This document shows, in pieces, positions 6,810 to 16,007 of a DNA stretch of 32,888 bases. Position numbers and translations under genes: made by a program. This stretch comes from Alphaproteobacteria bacterium. Lineage in GTDB: Bacteria; Pseudomonadota; Alphaproteobacteria; GCA-2731375. The notes below the pieces were generated by a model. The model ran no database searches and was not told where the DNA came from. It worked only from the letters and a program-made list of their open reading frames with translations. The DNA is taken from the NCBI GenBank assembly GCA_021776235.1, contig JAJFGG010000105.1:1-32888 (forward strand), given 5' to 3'. How positions within the stretch are numbered: position 1 is the first letter of the stretch; each line of letters begins with the position of its first letter.

Positions 6810-7883
6810 ATGATGGAATTCGGCATTGCCATGGCGACCGCAGCCGACGCTTGGAAATTGGTGCAGCGCGCCGAAGCGCTGGGTTTCTCAAATGCCTGGT
6901 TTTACGACACGCAGATGTTGAGCGCCGACTGTTTCGTCGCCATGGGGGCGGCGGCGGTGAGTACCGAGCGCATTCGTCTGGGCACAGGCGTCCTGATCCC
7001 CTCCAACCGTATCGCGCCGGTCACGGCAAATGCCTTGGCCTCATTGAACCAACTGGCGCCCGGGCGGATCGACTTCGGTGTCGGCACCGGTTTCACCGGC
7101 CGTCGCGCCATGGGCCTGGGCGCCATGAAGCTGGCCGATATGGAAGACTATATCCGTGTCGTCCGCGGCCTGCTTGACCGCGAATTGCTCGAAACCGAGT
7201 TTGAAGGGCAGAGGCGGAAGATCAGGTTTTTGAATCCGGAGCTGGGACTGATCAATACCGAAGACCCAATTCCACTGCACGTCTCGGCTTACGGTCCCAG
7301 GTCACGCGCCTTGGTCGCCAAGTTGGGCGCGGGCTGGCTCAACTTCGTCGGCGATGTCGAAACCGCTGTCGCCAGCCTGGAGGCCATGCGCGGAAGCTGG
7401 ACCGGGGCCGGCCGGGATATCGCCGATCTGTCCGCGACGGAATTCGCCCTTGGTTGCGTGCTGGCGGAGGGCGGGCCATTCGATTCACCCCGGGCCGTGG
7501 CCCAAGCCGGACCCAGGGCGGCGGTGGTGCTGCACCGCGCGGCGGACGAAGCAATCGCCGGTCTGCCCAATTCCAGCAGCATCCCCGACGCGGCGGCGGA
7601 AGCCGTCGCGGGCTATGTGGCGCACGCCATGCGCTACGAACCGGCGGATGCCAGGTATCTGGAAAATCATCGTGGCCATCTGATGTTCGTCAAACCGGAA
7701 GAACGTGAATACATCACGGCCGAGTTAATCCGCGATACGTCTTTTACCGCGACAGAAGCTGAGTTGAAAAGCCGCATCGGTGATCTACGAGACGCCGGCT
7801 ATGGCCAGTTTACCATCCAGATCGTACCCGGACAGGAAGACGCCATCGAGGATTGGGGCCGCATTCGCAAGGCCTTTGCATGA
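6810..7883 (+). CDS. LLM-class flavin-dependent oxidoreductase (luciferase-like monooxygenase)
   Basis: The 357-aa protein has the bacterial luciferase-like TIM barrel: N-terminal strand with E-F-G-I-A-M, A-E-A-L-G-F-S-N-A-W-F-Y-D near residues 22-34, then T-E-R-I-R-L-G-T-G-V near 50-59, and P-G-R-I-D-F-G-V-G-T-G-F near 86-97. The family uses FMN or F420; the cofactor and substrate cannot be told. A GTG at 6804 is in frame, but it overlaps the Shine-Dalgarno AGAAGGAG (6797-6804), so the ATG at 6810 (or the adjacent one at 6813) is the real start. The region right upstream is repeat element 1, so the promoter must lie within or beyond it, or in the 46-bp gap. Confidence 0.88.
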   Translation: MMEFGIAMATAADAWKLVQRAEALGFSNAWFYDTQMLSADCFVAMGAAAVSTERIRLGTGVLIPSNRIAPVTANALASLNQLAPGRIDFGVGTGFTGRRAMGLGAMKLADMEDYIRVVRGLLDRELLETEFEGQRRKIRFLNPELGLINTEDPIPLHVSAYGPRSRALVAKLGAGWLNFVGDVETAVASLEAMRGSWTGAGRDIADLSATEFALGCVLAEGGPFDSPRAVAQAGPRAAVVLHRAADEAIAGLPNSSSIPDAAAEAVAGYVAHAMRYEPADARYLENHRGHLMFVKPEEREYITAELIRDTSFTATEAELKSRIGDLRDAGYGQFTIQIVPGQEDAIEDWGRIRKAFA

Positions 7884-7963
7884 TTTGCGCCATGGTTCCG
7901 CACTCAGTTTTGCGCGACGCCGAAGGGTTTCCGTTCGAACGAGGGATTCGCTTCACCGGCAAG

Positions 7964-8098
7964 CTATAGCAGTTCAGGATAGAAATTTCGAAGCAGCGCG
8001 GCCCGGTAGTGGCGCACAGCGGCGGTGCCGGCCGATTCGCCGAACTTCCAGTCTGCGTCCAGCACTGCCGCGTGGGCCGTCCCGGCGTACCGTGGGAA
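7964..8098 (-). pseudogene. Possible remnant of a dienelactone hydrolase-like C-terminus
   Basis: Reading the minus strand to a TAG at 7964-7966 gives about 44 residues with a protein-like pattern: Y-A-G-T-A-H-A, then F-G-E-S-A-G-T-A-A-V-R-H-Y, and a helical end R-N-F-Y-P-E-L-L. This resembles the last part of alpha/beta hydrolases of the dienelactone hydrolase type. The reading becomes basic and protein-unlike upstream of 8098. If real, it is a decayed fragment. The 243-bp gap 7884-8126 holds nothing else recognisable. Confidence 0.2.
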
Positions 8099-8126
8099 AT
8101 GACGAGACCGGCGTGATGGCTTGGTT

Positions 8127-9767
8127 TCAATTTGAGACCGCGCCGCCCTCGATTGCTTCCAGGTCGAAGGCGGCAGCCATCAGGGCTTTGGTATAGGCGC
8201 TTTGCGGCGCATCGAAGATTTGCCCGGCCGGGCCCTGTTCCATTACCTTGCCGTTGCGCAGCACGATGACCTCGTCGGCCAGGGCCCGGACCACCTTCAG
8301 GTCATGGCTGATGAACAAATAGGCCAGGCGGTGGCGTTGTTGCAGATCACGCAACAGATCTATGATTTGCGCCTGGACCGAAACATCCAGGGCCGATGTC
8401 GGTTCGTCCAGGACAACAAAGCGGGGGTGCAGCACCAGGGCTCTGGCGATGGCTACACGCTGACGCTGGCCGCCGGAAAACTCATGGGGGAAGCGGTCCA
8501 TGGCGCCGGGTTCCAGGCCGACCTCTTCCAAAGTGCGGCGGATCAGGGCCCGCCGTTCGCCGTAATCGCCGCCCTTGTCGTGCACCATCAGGCCTTCTTC
8601 GATGATCTGGGCGATGGACATGCGGGGACTGAGGGAGGAAAACGGATCCTGGAAGACGATCTGCATCTGCCGGCGCAGGGGACGCAGCACCTTGCCGCGC
8701 AGATTATCGATGCTTTGCCCGTCGAATTGGATCGAGCCCCGGCTGGAGATCAGGCGCAAGAGGGCCAATCCCAGGGTCGTCTTGCCCGAGCCGCTTTCCC
8801 CGACCACGCCCACCGTGTGCCCCTCGCGGACGTTCAGGCTGATACCGTCCACGGCGCGCACATGATCGATGGTGCGGCGGAAAACCCCGGCCTTGATGGG
8901 AAACCAGACGCGCAGGTCTTCCACCGTCATCACCATGGCCGCGTCAGCCGGCGCCGGGGCCGGATGACCCTTGGGCTCCGCCGATAGCAGATGTTTGGTG
9001 TAGGCATGCTGCGGATTGGCGAAAACTTCCACTGCCGAGGCCTGCTCGACCATTTCTCCGGCGGTCATTACCGCCACCCGGTCGGCCATGTGGCGGACGA
9101 TGCCCAGGTCGTGGGTGATCAGGATCATGGCCATGCCCAGCTTGGCCTGCAGCTGCTTCAGCAATTGCAGGATTTGCGCCTGGATGGTGACGTCCAGGGC
9201 CGTGGTGGGTTCGTCGGCGATCAGGATTTCCGGCTCGTTGGCCAAGGCCATGGCGATCATCACCCGCTGCCTCTGGCCGCCCGACAATTGATGGGGATAG
9301 GCGTTCAGGCGCTTCTCCGGCTCCTGGATGCCGACCAGATGCAGCAACTCAAGGATCCGGGCGCGGGCCTGGGCCGGCTTCATGTCCTTGTGCAGGGACA
9401 GAACCTCGCCGACCTGGCGTTCGACCACATGCAGGGGGTTCAGCGCCGTCATGGGTTCCTGAAAGATCATCGAGATCTGGTTGCCCCGGGCCTCATGCAG
9501 GGTGGCCTCGTCTGCGCCCAGCAGCTGCTGGCCCCGATAGATGATCGAGCCGGAGGGGTGGCTGGCGGTCGAATAGGGCAGCAGTTGCAGAATTGACAGC
9601 GCCGTTACGGATTTGCCGGAGCCGCTTTCGCCGACAATAGCCAGGGTCTCGCCGGCGCTCAATTGGAACGAAACCCGCTTGACCGCGTGGCTCTGGCCGC
9701 CCTCGACCTTGAAGTCGACGGACAGATCCTCGACCTGTAACAGGGGTGTTTGTGGCTGCGGGCTCAT
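8127..9767 (-). CDS. yejF: Peptide ABC transporter, fused double ATPase (YejF-like)
   Basis: The 546-aa protein has two complete ABC ATPase domains in tandem. Domain 1 has Walker A G-E-S-G-S-G-K-S (46-53), signature L-S-G-G-Q-R-Q-R, and Walker [10 protein letters not shown]. Domain 2 has [16 protein letters not shown] and F-V-V-L-D-E-P-T-S. Each is followed by an oligopeptide/dipeptide transporter C-terminal extension (near N-P-Q-H-A-Y-T-K and A-P-Q-S-A-Y-T-K). The fused layout and length are those of YejF, which powers uptake of oligopeptides in the YejABEF importer. Its ATG overlaps the upstream permease stop (ATGA), so it is the last gene of a tightly coupled operon. Confidence 0.93.
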   Translation of the reverse strand: MSPQPQTPLLQVEDLSVDFKVEGGQSHAVKRVSFQLSAGETLAIVGESGSGKSVTALSILQLLPYSTASHPSGSIIYRGQQLLGADEATLHEARGNQISMIFQEPMTALNPLHVVERQVGEVLSLHKDMKPAQARARILELLHLVGIQEPEKRLNAYPHQLSGGQRQRVMIAMALANEPEILIADEPTTALDVTIQAQILQLLKQLQAKLGMAMILITHDLGIVRHMADRVAVMTAGEMVEQASAVEVFANPQHAYTKHLLSAEPKGHPAPAPADAAMVMTVEDLRVWFPIKAGVFRRTIDHVRAVDGISLNVREGHTVGVVGESGSGKTTLGLALLRLISSRGSIQFDGQSIDNLRGKVLRPLRRQMQIVFQDPFSSLSPRMSIAQIIEEGLMVHDKGGDYGERRALIRRTLEEVGLEPGAMDRFPHEFSGGQRQRVAIARALVLHPRFVVLDEPTSALDVSVQAQIIDLLRDLQQRHRLAYLFISHDLKVVRALADEVIVLRNGKVMEQGPAGQIFDAPQSAYTKALMAAAFDLEAIEGGAVSN

Positions 9768-10870
9768 GCTGCGGTCTCGGCCTGGGTCTGTTCCGCCGCC
9801 ACCGCGCCGGCAGCCGCGCCCTTGCGCGGATCGAAGGCGTCGCGCACCGCCTCGAAGATGAAGATCAACAGCGTCAACATGACCGACAGCATGATGAAGG
9901 CGGTGATGCCCAGCCAGGGCGCCTGCAGGTTCGCCTTGCCCTGTTGCAGCATTTCACCCAGGGACGGTGAGCCGGGGGGCAGACCAAAGCCCAGAAAATC
10001 CAGGGCCGTCAGGGTGGTGATCGAACCCGACAGGATGAACGGCAGAAAGGTCAACGATGCGACCATGGCATTGGGCAGCACATGACGATACATGATCATG
10101 GCGTCGGACAGGCCCAGGGCGCGGGCCGCGCGGACATAGTCAAAGTTCCTGGCGCGGAGGAATTCCGCCCGCACCACGCCGACCAGGGACATCCAGGAAA
10201 ACACCAGCATGATGCCCAGCAGCCACCAAAAGTTTGGTTCCACGAAACTGGCCAGGATGATCAAAATATACAACGTAGGCAAACCGGACCAGACCTCGAT
10301 AAAGCGCTGAAACAACAGATCGGTCCAGCCCCCGAAATAACCCTGTACCGCACCGGCCATCACGCCCACGATGGAGGATACGATGGTCAACACCAGGCCG
10401 AACAGGACGGATATGCGGAAGCCATAGATCAGGCGTGCCACGACATCACGGCCCTGATCGTCCGTGCCCAGCCAGTTGTCCGCTGACGGCGGGGCAGGGG
10501 CCGGCACGGGCAGGTCATAGTTGATGGTGCGATAGCTGTAGCGGATGGGCGGCCAGAGGGTCCAACCGCCGCCGTCCCTGATCAGGTCGCCGACAAAGGG
10601 GTCACGGTAATCCGCCTCGGTCTCGAACTCACCGCCAAAAACGGTTTCAGGATAGGTGATGAATACCGGGGCATAGATTTCACCCTTGAAACCCAGTAGC
10701 AACGGCTTGTCATTGGCGATGAATTCGGCAAACAGGCCGAGCACGAACAGAGTCAGAAAAATCCACAGGGACCAATAGCCCCGCTTGTTGGCCCGGAAAT
10801 TGCGCAGCCGCCGCCGGGTCAGCGGTGTGATGCGCCGGCCCAGAAATCGATCCTCTCTGGCCGCTTCCAT
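9764..10870 (-). CDS. yejE: Peptide ABC transporter permease (YejE-like)
   Basis: The 368-aa inner-membrane permease has the YejE N-terminus: basic R-R-L-R-N-F-R-A-N-K-R-G-Y, then the first membrane helix, and a long periplasmic segment holding D-N-W-L-G-T-D-D-Q-G-R-D-V near residues 130-142. Several membrane helices follow, with the coupling motif E-F-L-R-A-R-N-F-D-Y-V-R-A-A-R-A-L-G near 233-250, the EAA loop that touches the ATPase. It pairs with YejB as the translocation pore. The start codon follows directly after the YejB stop with no gap, and its end overlaps yejF by 4 nt. Confidence 0.92.
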   Translation of the reverse strand: MEAAREDRFLGRRITPLTRRRLRNFRANKRGYWSLWIFLTLFVLGLFAEFIANDKPLLLGFKGEIYAPVFITYPETVFGGEFETEADYRDPFVGDLIRDGGGWTLWPPIRYSYRTINYDLPVPAPAPPSADNWLGTDDQGRDVVARLIYGFRISVLFGLVLTIVSSIVGVMAGAVQGYFGGWTDLLFQRFIEVWSGLPTLYILIILASFVEPNFWWLLGIMLVFSWMSLVGVVRAEFLRARNFDYVRAARALGLSDAMIMYRHVLPNAMVASLTFLPFILSGSITTLTALDFLGFGLPPGSPSLGEMLQQGKANLQAPWLGITAFIMLSVMLTLLIFIFEAVRDAFDPRKGAAAGAVAAEQTQAETAA

Positions 10871-11986
10871 TCAGACCTCGCGGCTTTCGAAATCGATGCG
10901 CGGATCAATGATCGTGTACATCAGGTCGCCGATCAGGTTAAGGATCAACCCCATTAGCGTGAAGACGTACAAAGTGCCCAGCACCACCGGATAATCCCGA
11001 TTCAGGGCGGCCTCGAAACCCAGCAGGCCAAGGCCGTCCAGCGAGAAAATCACCTCGATCAACAGCGAGCCGGTAAACAGGACGCCGATAAAGGCCGAGG
11101 GAAAGCCGGCAACCACGATCAGCATGGCATTGCGGAAGACATGGCCGTACAGCACGCGCCGTTCGCTCAAGCCCTTGGCCCTGGCGGTGACCACATAGTG
11201 CTTGTTGATCTCGTCGAGAAAGGAATTCTTGGTCAGCATGGTCAGGGTGGCGAAGCCGCCGATGGCCATGGCCAGGATCGGCAGCACCATGTGCCAGAAA
11301 TAATCGCCGATCCGGGCCGGCCAGCTCATATCGTCCCAACCTTCCGAGGTCAGGCCGCGCAGAGGGAAGATGTCCCAGAACGAACCACCCGCGAACAGCA
11401 CGATCAGCAACACCGCGAACAAGAAGCCGGGGATGGCATAGCCGACGATAATGACGGTGGATGTCCAGATGTCAAAGCGGCTGCCGTCGCGCACCGCCTT
11501 GGCAATGCCCAGGGGTATGCAGATCAGATAGGTCAGCAGGGTGGTCCATATGCCAAGCGAGATGGAGACCGGCATCTTGTCGATCACCAGGCCGATCACC
11601 GGCTGATCGCGGAAGAAGCTTTCACCAAAATCAAACTGCAGGTAATTCCAGACCAACAAGGCGAAACGTTCGTGGGCCGGCTTGTCCAGGCCGAATTGCC
11701 GTTCCAGATCCTTGATCAGCTCCGGGTCCAGGCCCTGGGCACCGCGGTATTTGCTGGAAATGGCCGCGTCGGCGCCCTGGCTGGCCATTTGCTGTTCGCG
11801 GTTGACCTCGGCCCCGCCGCCGCCCGAGACCCGGGAGGTCGCCTCCACCGCCGTGCCGGTCAATTGCGCAATGACCTGTTCCACCGGTCCGCCGGGCAGG
11901 AATTGCAGCACGACGAAATTCAGCAGCATAATCCCGAACAGCGTCGGGATCATCAGCAGCAGGCGGCGGACGATATAGGCGGCCAT
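10871..11986 (-). CDS. yejB: Peptide ABC transporter permease (YejB-like)
   Basis: The 371-aa protein starts with the typical [18 protein letters not shown] of DppB/YejB permeases. A soluble insert follows the first helix (about residues 43-100, including a short Gly run), then membrane helices and the EAA coupling loop ([12 protein letters not shown] near 241-252). It forms the heterodimeric pore with YejE. The gene abuts the binding-protein gene stop (11987) and the YejE start (10870) without spacers, so translation is probably coupled along yejA-B-E-F. Confidence 0.92.
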   Translation of the reverse strand: MAAYIVRRLLLMIPTLFGIMLLNFVVLQFLPGGPVEQVIAQLTGTAVEATSRVSGGGGAEVNREQQMASQGADAAISSKYRGAQGLDPELIKDLERQFGLDKPAHERFALLVWNYLQFDFGESFFRDQPVIGLVIDKMPVSISLGIWTTLLTYLICIPLGIAKAVRDGSRFDIWTSTVIIVGYAIPGFLFAVLLIVLFAGGSFWDIFPLRGLTSEGWDDMSWPARIGDYFWHMVLPILAMAIGGFATLTMLTKNSFLDEINKHYVVTARAKGLSERRVLYGHVFRNAMLIVVAGFPSAFIGVLFTGSLLIEVIFSLDGLGLLGFEAALNRDYPVVLGTLYVFTLMGLILNLIGDLMYTIIDPRIDFESREV

Positions 11987-13819
11987 CTATTCGCGGCCCT
12001 GCCTGGCCGCCTTGGCCGGATCCCACCACCAGGTATCCAGAACGCCGCGGGCGTATTTCGGTTTTATCGCCGGCCGGCCGAACAGGTCCCAATAGGCAAT
12101 AGTGTGCGCGGCCTTGAACCACTGCGGCACCAGATTATGGGTCCACATGATGACCCGGTCCAGGGCATGGGTGGCGTAGCGCAGTTGTTCCCGGTTTTTG
12201 GCCTGAATGATCTGTTCGATCAGGCCATCGACGGCGGCGCTTTTCAGGCCGGTGTAATTGCGCCCGCCGGTCACATCGGCGTTCCTGGAATTCCAGGCGC
12301 TGCGCAGACCCAGGCCCGGGGTCAGAGACGAGGAATTGCGGAAGGTGGTGATATCGAAATCGAATTCCTGGACGCGCCGCTGGTATTGCGCCGGCTCCAC
12401 CAGGCGGAAGCGCGCGGCGATGCCCAATTTTTCCAGATTGCGGATATAGGGCATGACGATGCGCTCGAAGGCCTTGCCGTAGGATAGGAATTCAATCTCA
12501 AAGCCCTGGTTCTGCCCATTGACCAGTTTGCCGTCGCGTACTGTCCAGCCGGCTGCCGCCAACAGCTTTTTGGCCTGGCGCAATTGGCTGCGGATATTAC
12601 CGGAACCATTGGTTTTCGGCGCCCGGTAGACAGCGCCGAAAACCTCCGCGGGCAGCTCCTGGCGCCAGGGTTCCAACAAGGCCAGTTCGGCTCCTTGCGG
12701 CGGCCCCGCCGCTTCCATATCGGAGTTTTGAAAGATGCTGTAGGTGCGCCGGTACAGCCCATAGAACAGGTTCTTGTTGGTCCATTCAAAATCAAAGACC
12801 AGACCGATGGCCCGGCGCACCCGGCGGTCGGCGAACTTGGCCCGGCGCGTGTTCAGGAAAAAGGCCTGGAAGCCCGACGGATTATGATCGGGCAGAACCT
12901 CCTTGATCAGGCGGCCGTCCTTGACGGCAGGCACGTTGTCATACTTGGTAGCCCAGTTGCGTGAGGTGAAATCCTCGCGAAAATCAATCTTGCCCGCGAA
13001 CAGGGCCTCCAAGGCGATGTCCCGGTCGCGGTAATAATCCCAGCTGATGCGCTGAAAGTTATGGCGTCCGGCATAAACCGCCAGATCTTTGGCCCAATGG
13101 TTCGGTACCAGGGCATAAGTGATGGCGCGGCCTGGATCCACTTTCTCGACCCGGTAGGGCCCGCTGCCGAGGGGGGCGGTCATGGTGGTTTTGCTGAAGT
13201 CATGGTCCTTGTACCAGGCCTGTGAAATCACCGGCATGCTGGCCACGGTTGCGGGCAGGTCGCGGGTGTGGGCGCCTTGGGCGAAGTTGAAGCGCACCTT
13301 GCGCGGGGCCAGAACCTCGGCGCCGGCGACATCCTTGAACAGCACCCGGAAAACCGGATGGCCCTTGGCCTTCAGAGTGGCAAAGGAATAGGCCACGTCG
13401 GCGGCGGTAATCTCGCTGCCGTCATGCCAACGGGCTTCCGGGCGCAGGGTGAAGGTAATGGACTGCCCGTCTTCGGGCAGTTCCACGCCGCCGGCGATCA
13501 GGCCGTAATAGGAGTCTTCCTCGTCGCCGGCGCCGGTCATCAGGCTTTCAAAGGTCAGCAAGCGGCCGTCGACACCGAAGGGATTGCTGCCCGCGGCCCA
13601 GTGGCCCTTCAATATGAACGGATTCAGGCTGTCAAAGTTGCCGTTGTACCAAAGACGCAGCCGCCCGCCCTTGGGCGCGTCGGGATTGACATAGTCAAAA
13701 TGCCTGAAGCCGGGGCCGTATTTCAGGCTGCCCAGAACGGCAAAGCCATGCCGCGGTTCCGCCGCCGCCCCGGCGCACAATGCCAGCGATAAAATCAGCA
13801 ATAGCCGGATCCGAATCAT
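11987..13819 (-). CDS. yejA: Peptide ABC transporter substrate-binding protein, YejA-like paralogue 2
   Basis: The 610-aa family 5 extracellular solute-binding protein has a Sec signal peptide (about residues 1-21, ending A-G-A-A-A-E). Mature YejA blocks include R-H-G-F-A-V-L-G near 23-30, F-D-Y-V-N-P-D-A-P-K-G-G near 41-52, and R-P-E-A-R-W-H-D-G-S near 126-135. The C-terminal half has D-T-W-W-W-D-P near the end. It delivers oligopeptides to YejBE in the periplasm. It resembles the neighbouring binding protein along its whole length, so the two arose by tandem duplication. No clear Shine-Dalgarno precedes the ATG, but the signal peptide supports it. Repeat element 2 ends 34 bp upstream of the start. 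Confidence 0.9.
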   Translation of the reverse strand: MIRIRLLLILSLALCAGAAAEPRHGFAVLGSLKYGPGFRHFDYVNPDAPKGGRLRLWYNGNFDSLNPFILKGHWAAGSNPFGVDGRLLTFESLMTGAGDEEDSYYGLIAGGVELPEDGQSITFTLRPEARWHDGSEITAADVAYSFATLKAKGHPVFRVLFKDVAGAEVLAPRKVRFNFAQGAHTRDLPATVASMPVISQAWYKDHDFSKTTMTAPLGSGPYRVEKVDPGRAITYALVPNHWAKDLAVYAGRHNFQRISWDYYRDRDIALEALFAGKIDFREDFTSRNWATKYDNVPAVKDGRLIKEVLPDHNPSGFQAFFLNTRRAKFADRRVRRAIGLVFDFEWTNKNLFYGLYRRTYSIFQNSDMEAAGPPQGAELALLEPWRQELPAEVFGAVYRAPKTNGSGNIRSQLRQAKKLLAAAGWTVRDGKLVNGQNQGFEIEFLSYGKAFERIVMPYIRNLEKLGIAARFRLVEPAQYQRRVQEFDFDITTFRNSSSLTPGLGLRSAWNSRNADVTGGRNYTGLKSAAVDGLIEQIIQAKNREQLRYATHALDRVIMWTHNLVPQWFKAAHTIAYWDLFGRPAIKPKYARGVLDTWWWDPAKAARQGRE

Positions 13820-13853
13820 GCGGCGGATGATAACAGATTAGCGCGGCCTGGTA

Positions 13854-14118
13854 TTAGAGCAAGTCGCGGCTATTCTGATTCATTTGATGGTGCAGTCAGG
13901 CCATTGGGGTAGGCGCGCGGCGCGGCGCGATGTGGGACATCGGGCAAGCCGCGCAACGCAGCCCAATGGCCTGGCCGCGCCACCGAAGGCCGGATTTCCA
14001 GGCCCCGTGGCGGCGTTGCGGCTCTTGGCCGATGCCCCACATCGGCCTGCGAACCGCGCCTACCCACGGGGCCTGGAAATCCGGTCAAATGGTTCAGAAT
14101 AACCGCGACTTGCTCTAG
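13854..14118. repeat. 265-bp nested-palindrome element, copy 2
   Basis: The 34-bp ends (13854-13887 and 14085-14118) pair at 30 of 34 positions and share with copy 1 the outer TAGA-CA pattern and inner TTTGATGG. Hairpin A carries the tip CGATGT-GGG-ACATCG at 13928-13942. Hairpin B has a perfect 21-bp stem (13990-14010 with 14064-14084) and tip GGCCGATG/CATCGGCC around 14028-14046. It matches copy 1 without gaps at about 65% identity (171 of 265 by hand count), and many differences are paired changes that keep the stems. It fills the gap between the two YejA-like genes. Its last bases overlap the TAG stop (14115-14117) of the upstream gene. Transcribed, it would form a long structured intercistronic RNA. 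Confidence 0.85.
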
Positions 14119-15938
14119 TTCCGGCCTTTCGTGGCCGTCTGCAGGGCCTGATCCTTGACCGTATCCAGCCACCAGGTATCGGGGAAGCCAAGGCCGTATT
14201 TGGGTGGCGCGGGCGGATGGCCGAAACGGTTCCAATAGGCGATGCGGTATTTATCGATGTGCCAGTTGGGGATGACGAAGTGGTTCCACAACAGCACCCG
14301 GTCCAAGGCCCGGGTGGCCGCGACCAGACCCGCCCGGCTCTTGGCAAAGATGATGTGATCGATCAGCTTGTCGATGGCGGCGTCCTTGATGCCGATATAG
14401 TTGCGGCTGCCCGGCCGGTTGGCGGCGGCGGCGCCCCAGAAATCCCGTTGTTCGTTGCCCGGCGAGAGGGACTGCCCCCAGCCGCCGACAATGATGTCGA
14501 AGTCGAAATCGCGAAGCCGGTTGACATATTGCGAGGTATCGACCACGCGCACGCTGACCTTGGCGCCGAGGCGCTCCATGGCCCGTTGCATGGGCGCTAC
14601 AATCCGCTCAAAGCCCTGATTGACCAACAGGAACTCGACCTCCATGACCTGACCGCTCTTGGCATTGGTCAGACGGCCGTCCTTGACTGACCAGCCGGCC
14701 TCCGCCAACAGCCGCTTGGCCTGGCGCAGGTGTCGCCGGGAATTGCCGGAGCCATCGGTTTTGGGCGCTTGGTAGGCCTTGCTAAAGACTTCTTCGGGGA
14801 TCTGCCCCCTCAGGGGTTCCAGCAGCTGCAACTCCGCCGGAGCGGGCAGGCCATGGGAGGCCAGTTCCGAGTTGGAGAAAAAGCTTTGCGTCCGGGTGTA
14901 TTGGCCGAAAAACAGGTTCTTGTTGGCCCACTCGAAATCAAATGTCAGGGCCAGGGCCTGGCGCACCCGGCGGCTCTGGAATTTCTCCCGCCGGATGTTG
15001 AAGGCAAACGACTGCATACCCGTGGGGTTGCCATTGGCCAATGTTTTCCTGATCACCCGGCCTTTTTTGATGGCGGGGAATTTGTACTGGGTGGCCCAGA
15101 TCTTGGCGGTGTTTTCCTGGCGGAAATCGAACGCATTGGCCTTGAATGCCTCCAGCGAGACGGTGGAGTCGCGGTAATACTCGAACCGCAAGGTAGCGAA
15201 ATTGTAGCGGCCCTTGTTCACGTTCAGACCGCGGCCCCAATAATCCGCCACCCGTTCAAAGGTAATGCTGCGTCCGGGGTCGACCTTGCCGATGCGATAG
15301 GGCCCGCTGCCCAGGGGTGGTTCCAGCGTCGTCGTGGAGAATTCCCTGTCCTGCCAGTAATGTTTCGGCAGCACCGGCAGCTGGCCAACGATCAATGGCA
15401 GTTCTCGGTTCTTCTGGCCCTTGAAGGTAAACCTGACTTTATGTGGGGACAGGACCTCCGCCTTGTCCACATTGGCATAATAGAAGCGGTAAAATGGCGC
15501 GCCCTTTGCTTTCAGCAAATCGAGGCTGAAGGCAACGTCCTCGGCGGTGATCGGCTTGCCGTCATGCCAACGGGCCTCGGGGCGCAGATCGAACGTGACT
15601 GACGACAGATCATCCGCCACCACAACGCTTTCAACCAGCAGGCCATACTCCGCGAATGCCTCGTCCCGGGCTGACTCCAGCAGGGTGTCATAGATCAGGC
15701 CCAACCCGGCGGCCGCGTTGCCCTTGATGGTAAAACCGTTCAGGGTGTCATAAGTGCCCCGCGCTTCAAGGCGGACCAGGCCACCCTTGGGCGCGCCTGG
15801 ATTGACATAGTCGAAATGCTTGAAACCGGCCGGATACTTCAGCTCCCCGAACATGGACATGCCATGCCGCGCCGTACCCTCGGCCACGGCAGGCAAGGCC
15901 AGGAGCAACAATCCAACAATGACCAGTACGGCGCGCAT
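14115..15938 (-). CDS. yejA: Peptide ABC transporter substrate-binding protein, YejA-like paralogue 1
   Basis: The protein is 607 aa from the chosen ATG at 15938, which has TGGAGA about 9 nt upstream and begins a good signal peptide (M-R-A-V-L-V-I-V-G, cleavage near A-V-A-E). An upstream in-frame start at 15986 would add 16 non-signal residues and is less likely. The same YejA blocks appear as in the downstream paralogue: R-H-G-M-S-M-F-G, F-D-Y-V-N-P-G-A-P-K-G-G, R-P-E-A-R-W-H-D-G-K, and C-terminal D-T-W-W-L-D. It probably binds peptides with a different preference from paralogue 2 (inference). Its stop codon lies inside the terminal repeat of element 2, so the original 3' end may have been altered by that element. 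It lies 69 bp after the phosphatase gene. Confidence 0.9.
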   Translation of the reverse strand: MRAVLVIVGLLLLALPAVAEGTARHGMSMFGELKYPAGFKHFDYVNPGAPKGGLVRLEARGTYDTLNGFTIKGNAAAGLGLIYDTLLESARDEAFAEYGLLVESVVVADDLSSVTFDLRPEARWHDGKPITAEDVAFSLDLLKAKGAPFYRFYYANVDKAEVLSPHKVRFTFKGQKNRELPLIVGQLPVLPKHYWQDREFSTTTLEPPLGSGPYRIGKVDPGRSITFERVADYWGRGLNVNKGRYNFATLRFEYYRDSTVSLEAFKANAFDFRQENTAKIWATQYKFPAIKKGRVIRKTLANGNPTGMQSFAFNIRREKFQSRRVRQALALTFDFEWANKNLFFGQYTRTQSFFSNSELASHGLPAPAELQLLEPLRGQIPEEVFSKAYQAPKTDGSGNSRRHLRQAKRLLAEAGWSVKDGRLTNAKSGQVMEVEFLLVNQGFERIVAPMQRAMERLGAKVSVRVVDTSQYVNRLRDFDFDIIVGGWGQSLSPGNEQRDFWGAAAANRPGSRNYIGIKDAAIDKLIDHIIFAKSRAGLVAATRALDRVLLWNHFVIPNWHIDKYRIAYWNRFGHPPAPPKYGLGFPDTWWLDTVKDQALQTATKGRN

Positions 15939-16007
15939 GGGCAAATCTCCAGGTGAATTAGGACGTACGCCAAACGATGGCCGCACAATGGGGCGATGGC
16001 AAGGCCT

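Noticed and set aside
11141-12487. 448-aa frame opposite the yej permease and binding-protein genes
   Set aside because: It is the antisense shadow of clear transporter genes in high-GC DNA, rich in Gln/His/Arg and lacking any motif.
13870-14235. Open frames inside repeat element 2
   Set aside because: Same reason; they arise from GC-rich palindromic DNA and one runs antisense into yejA.
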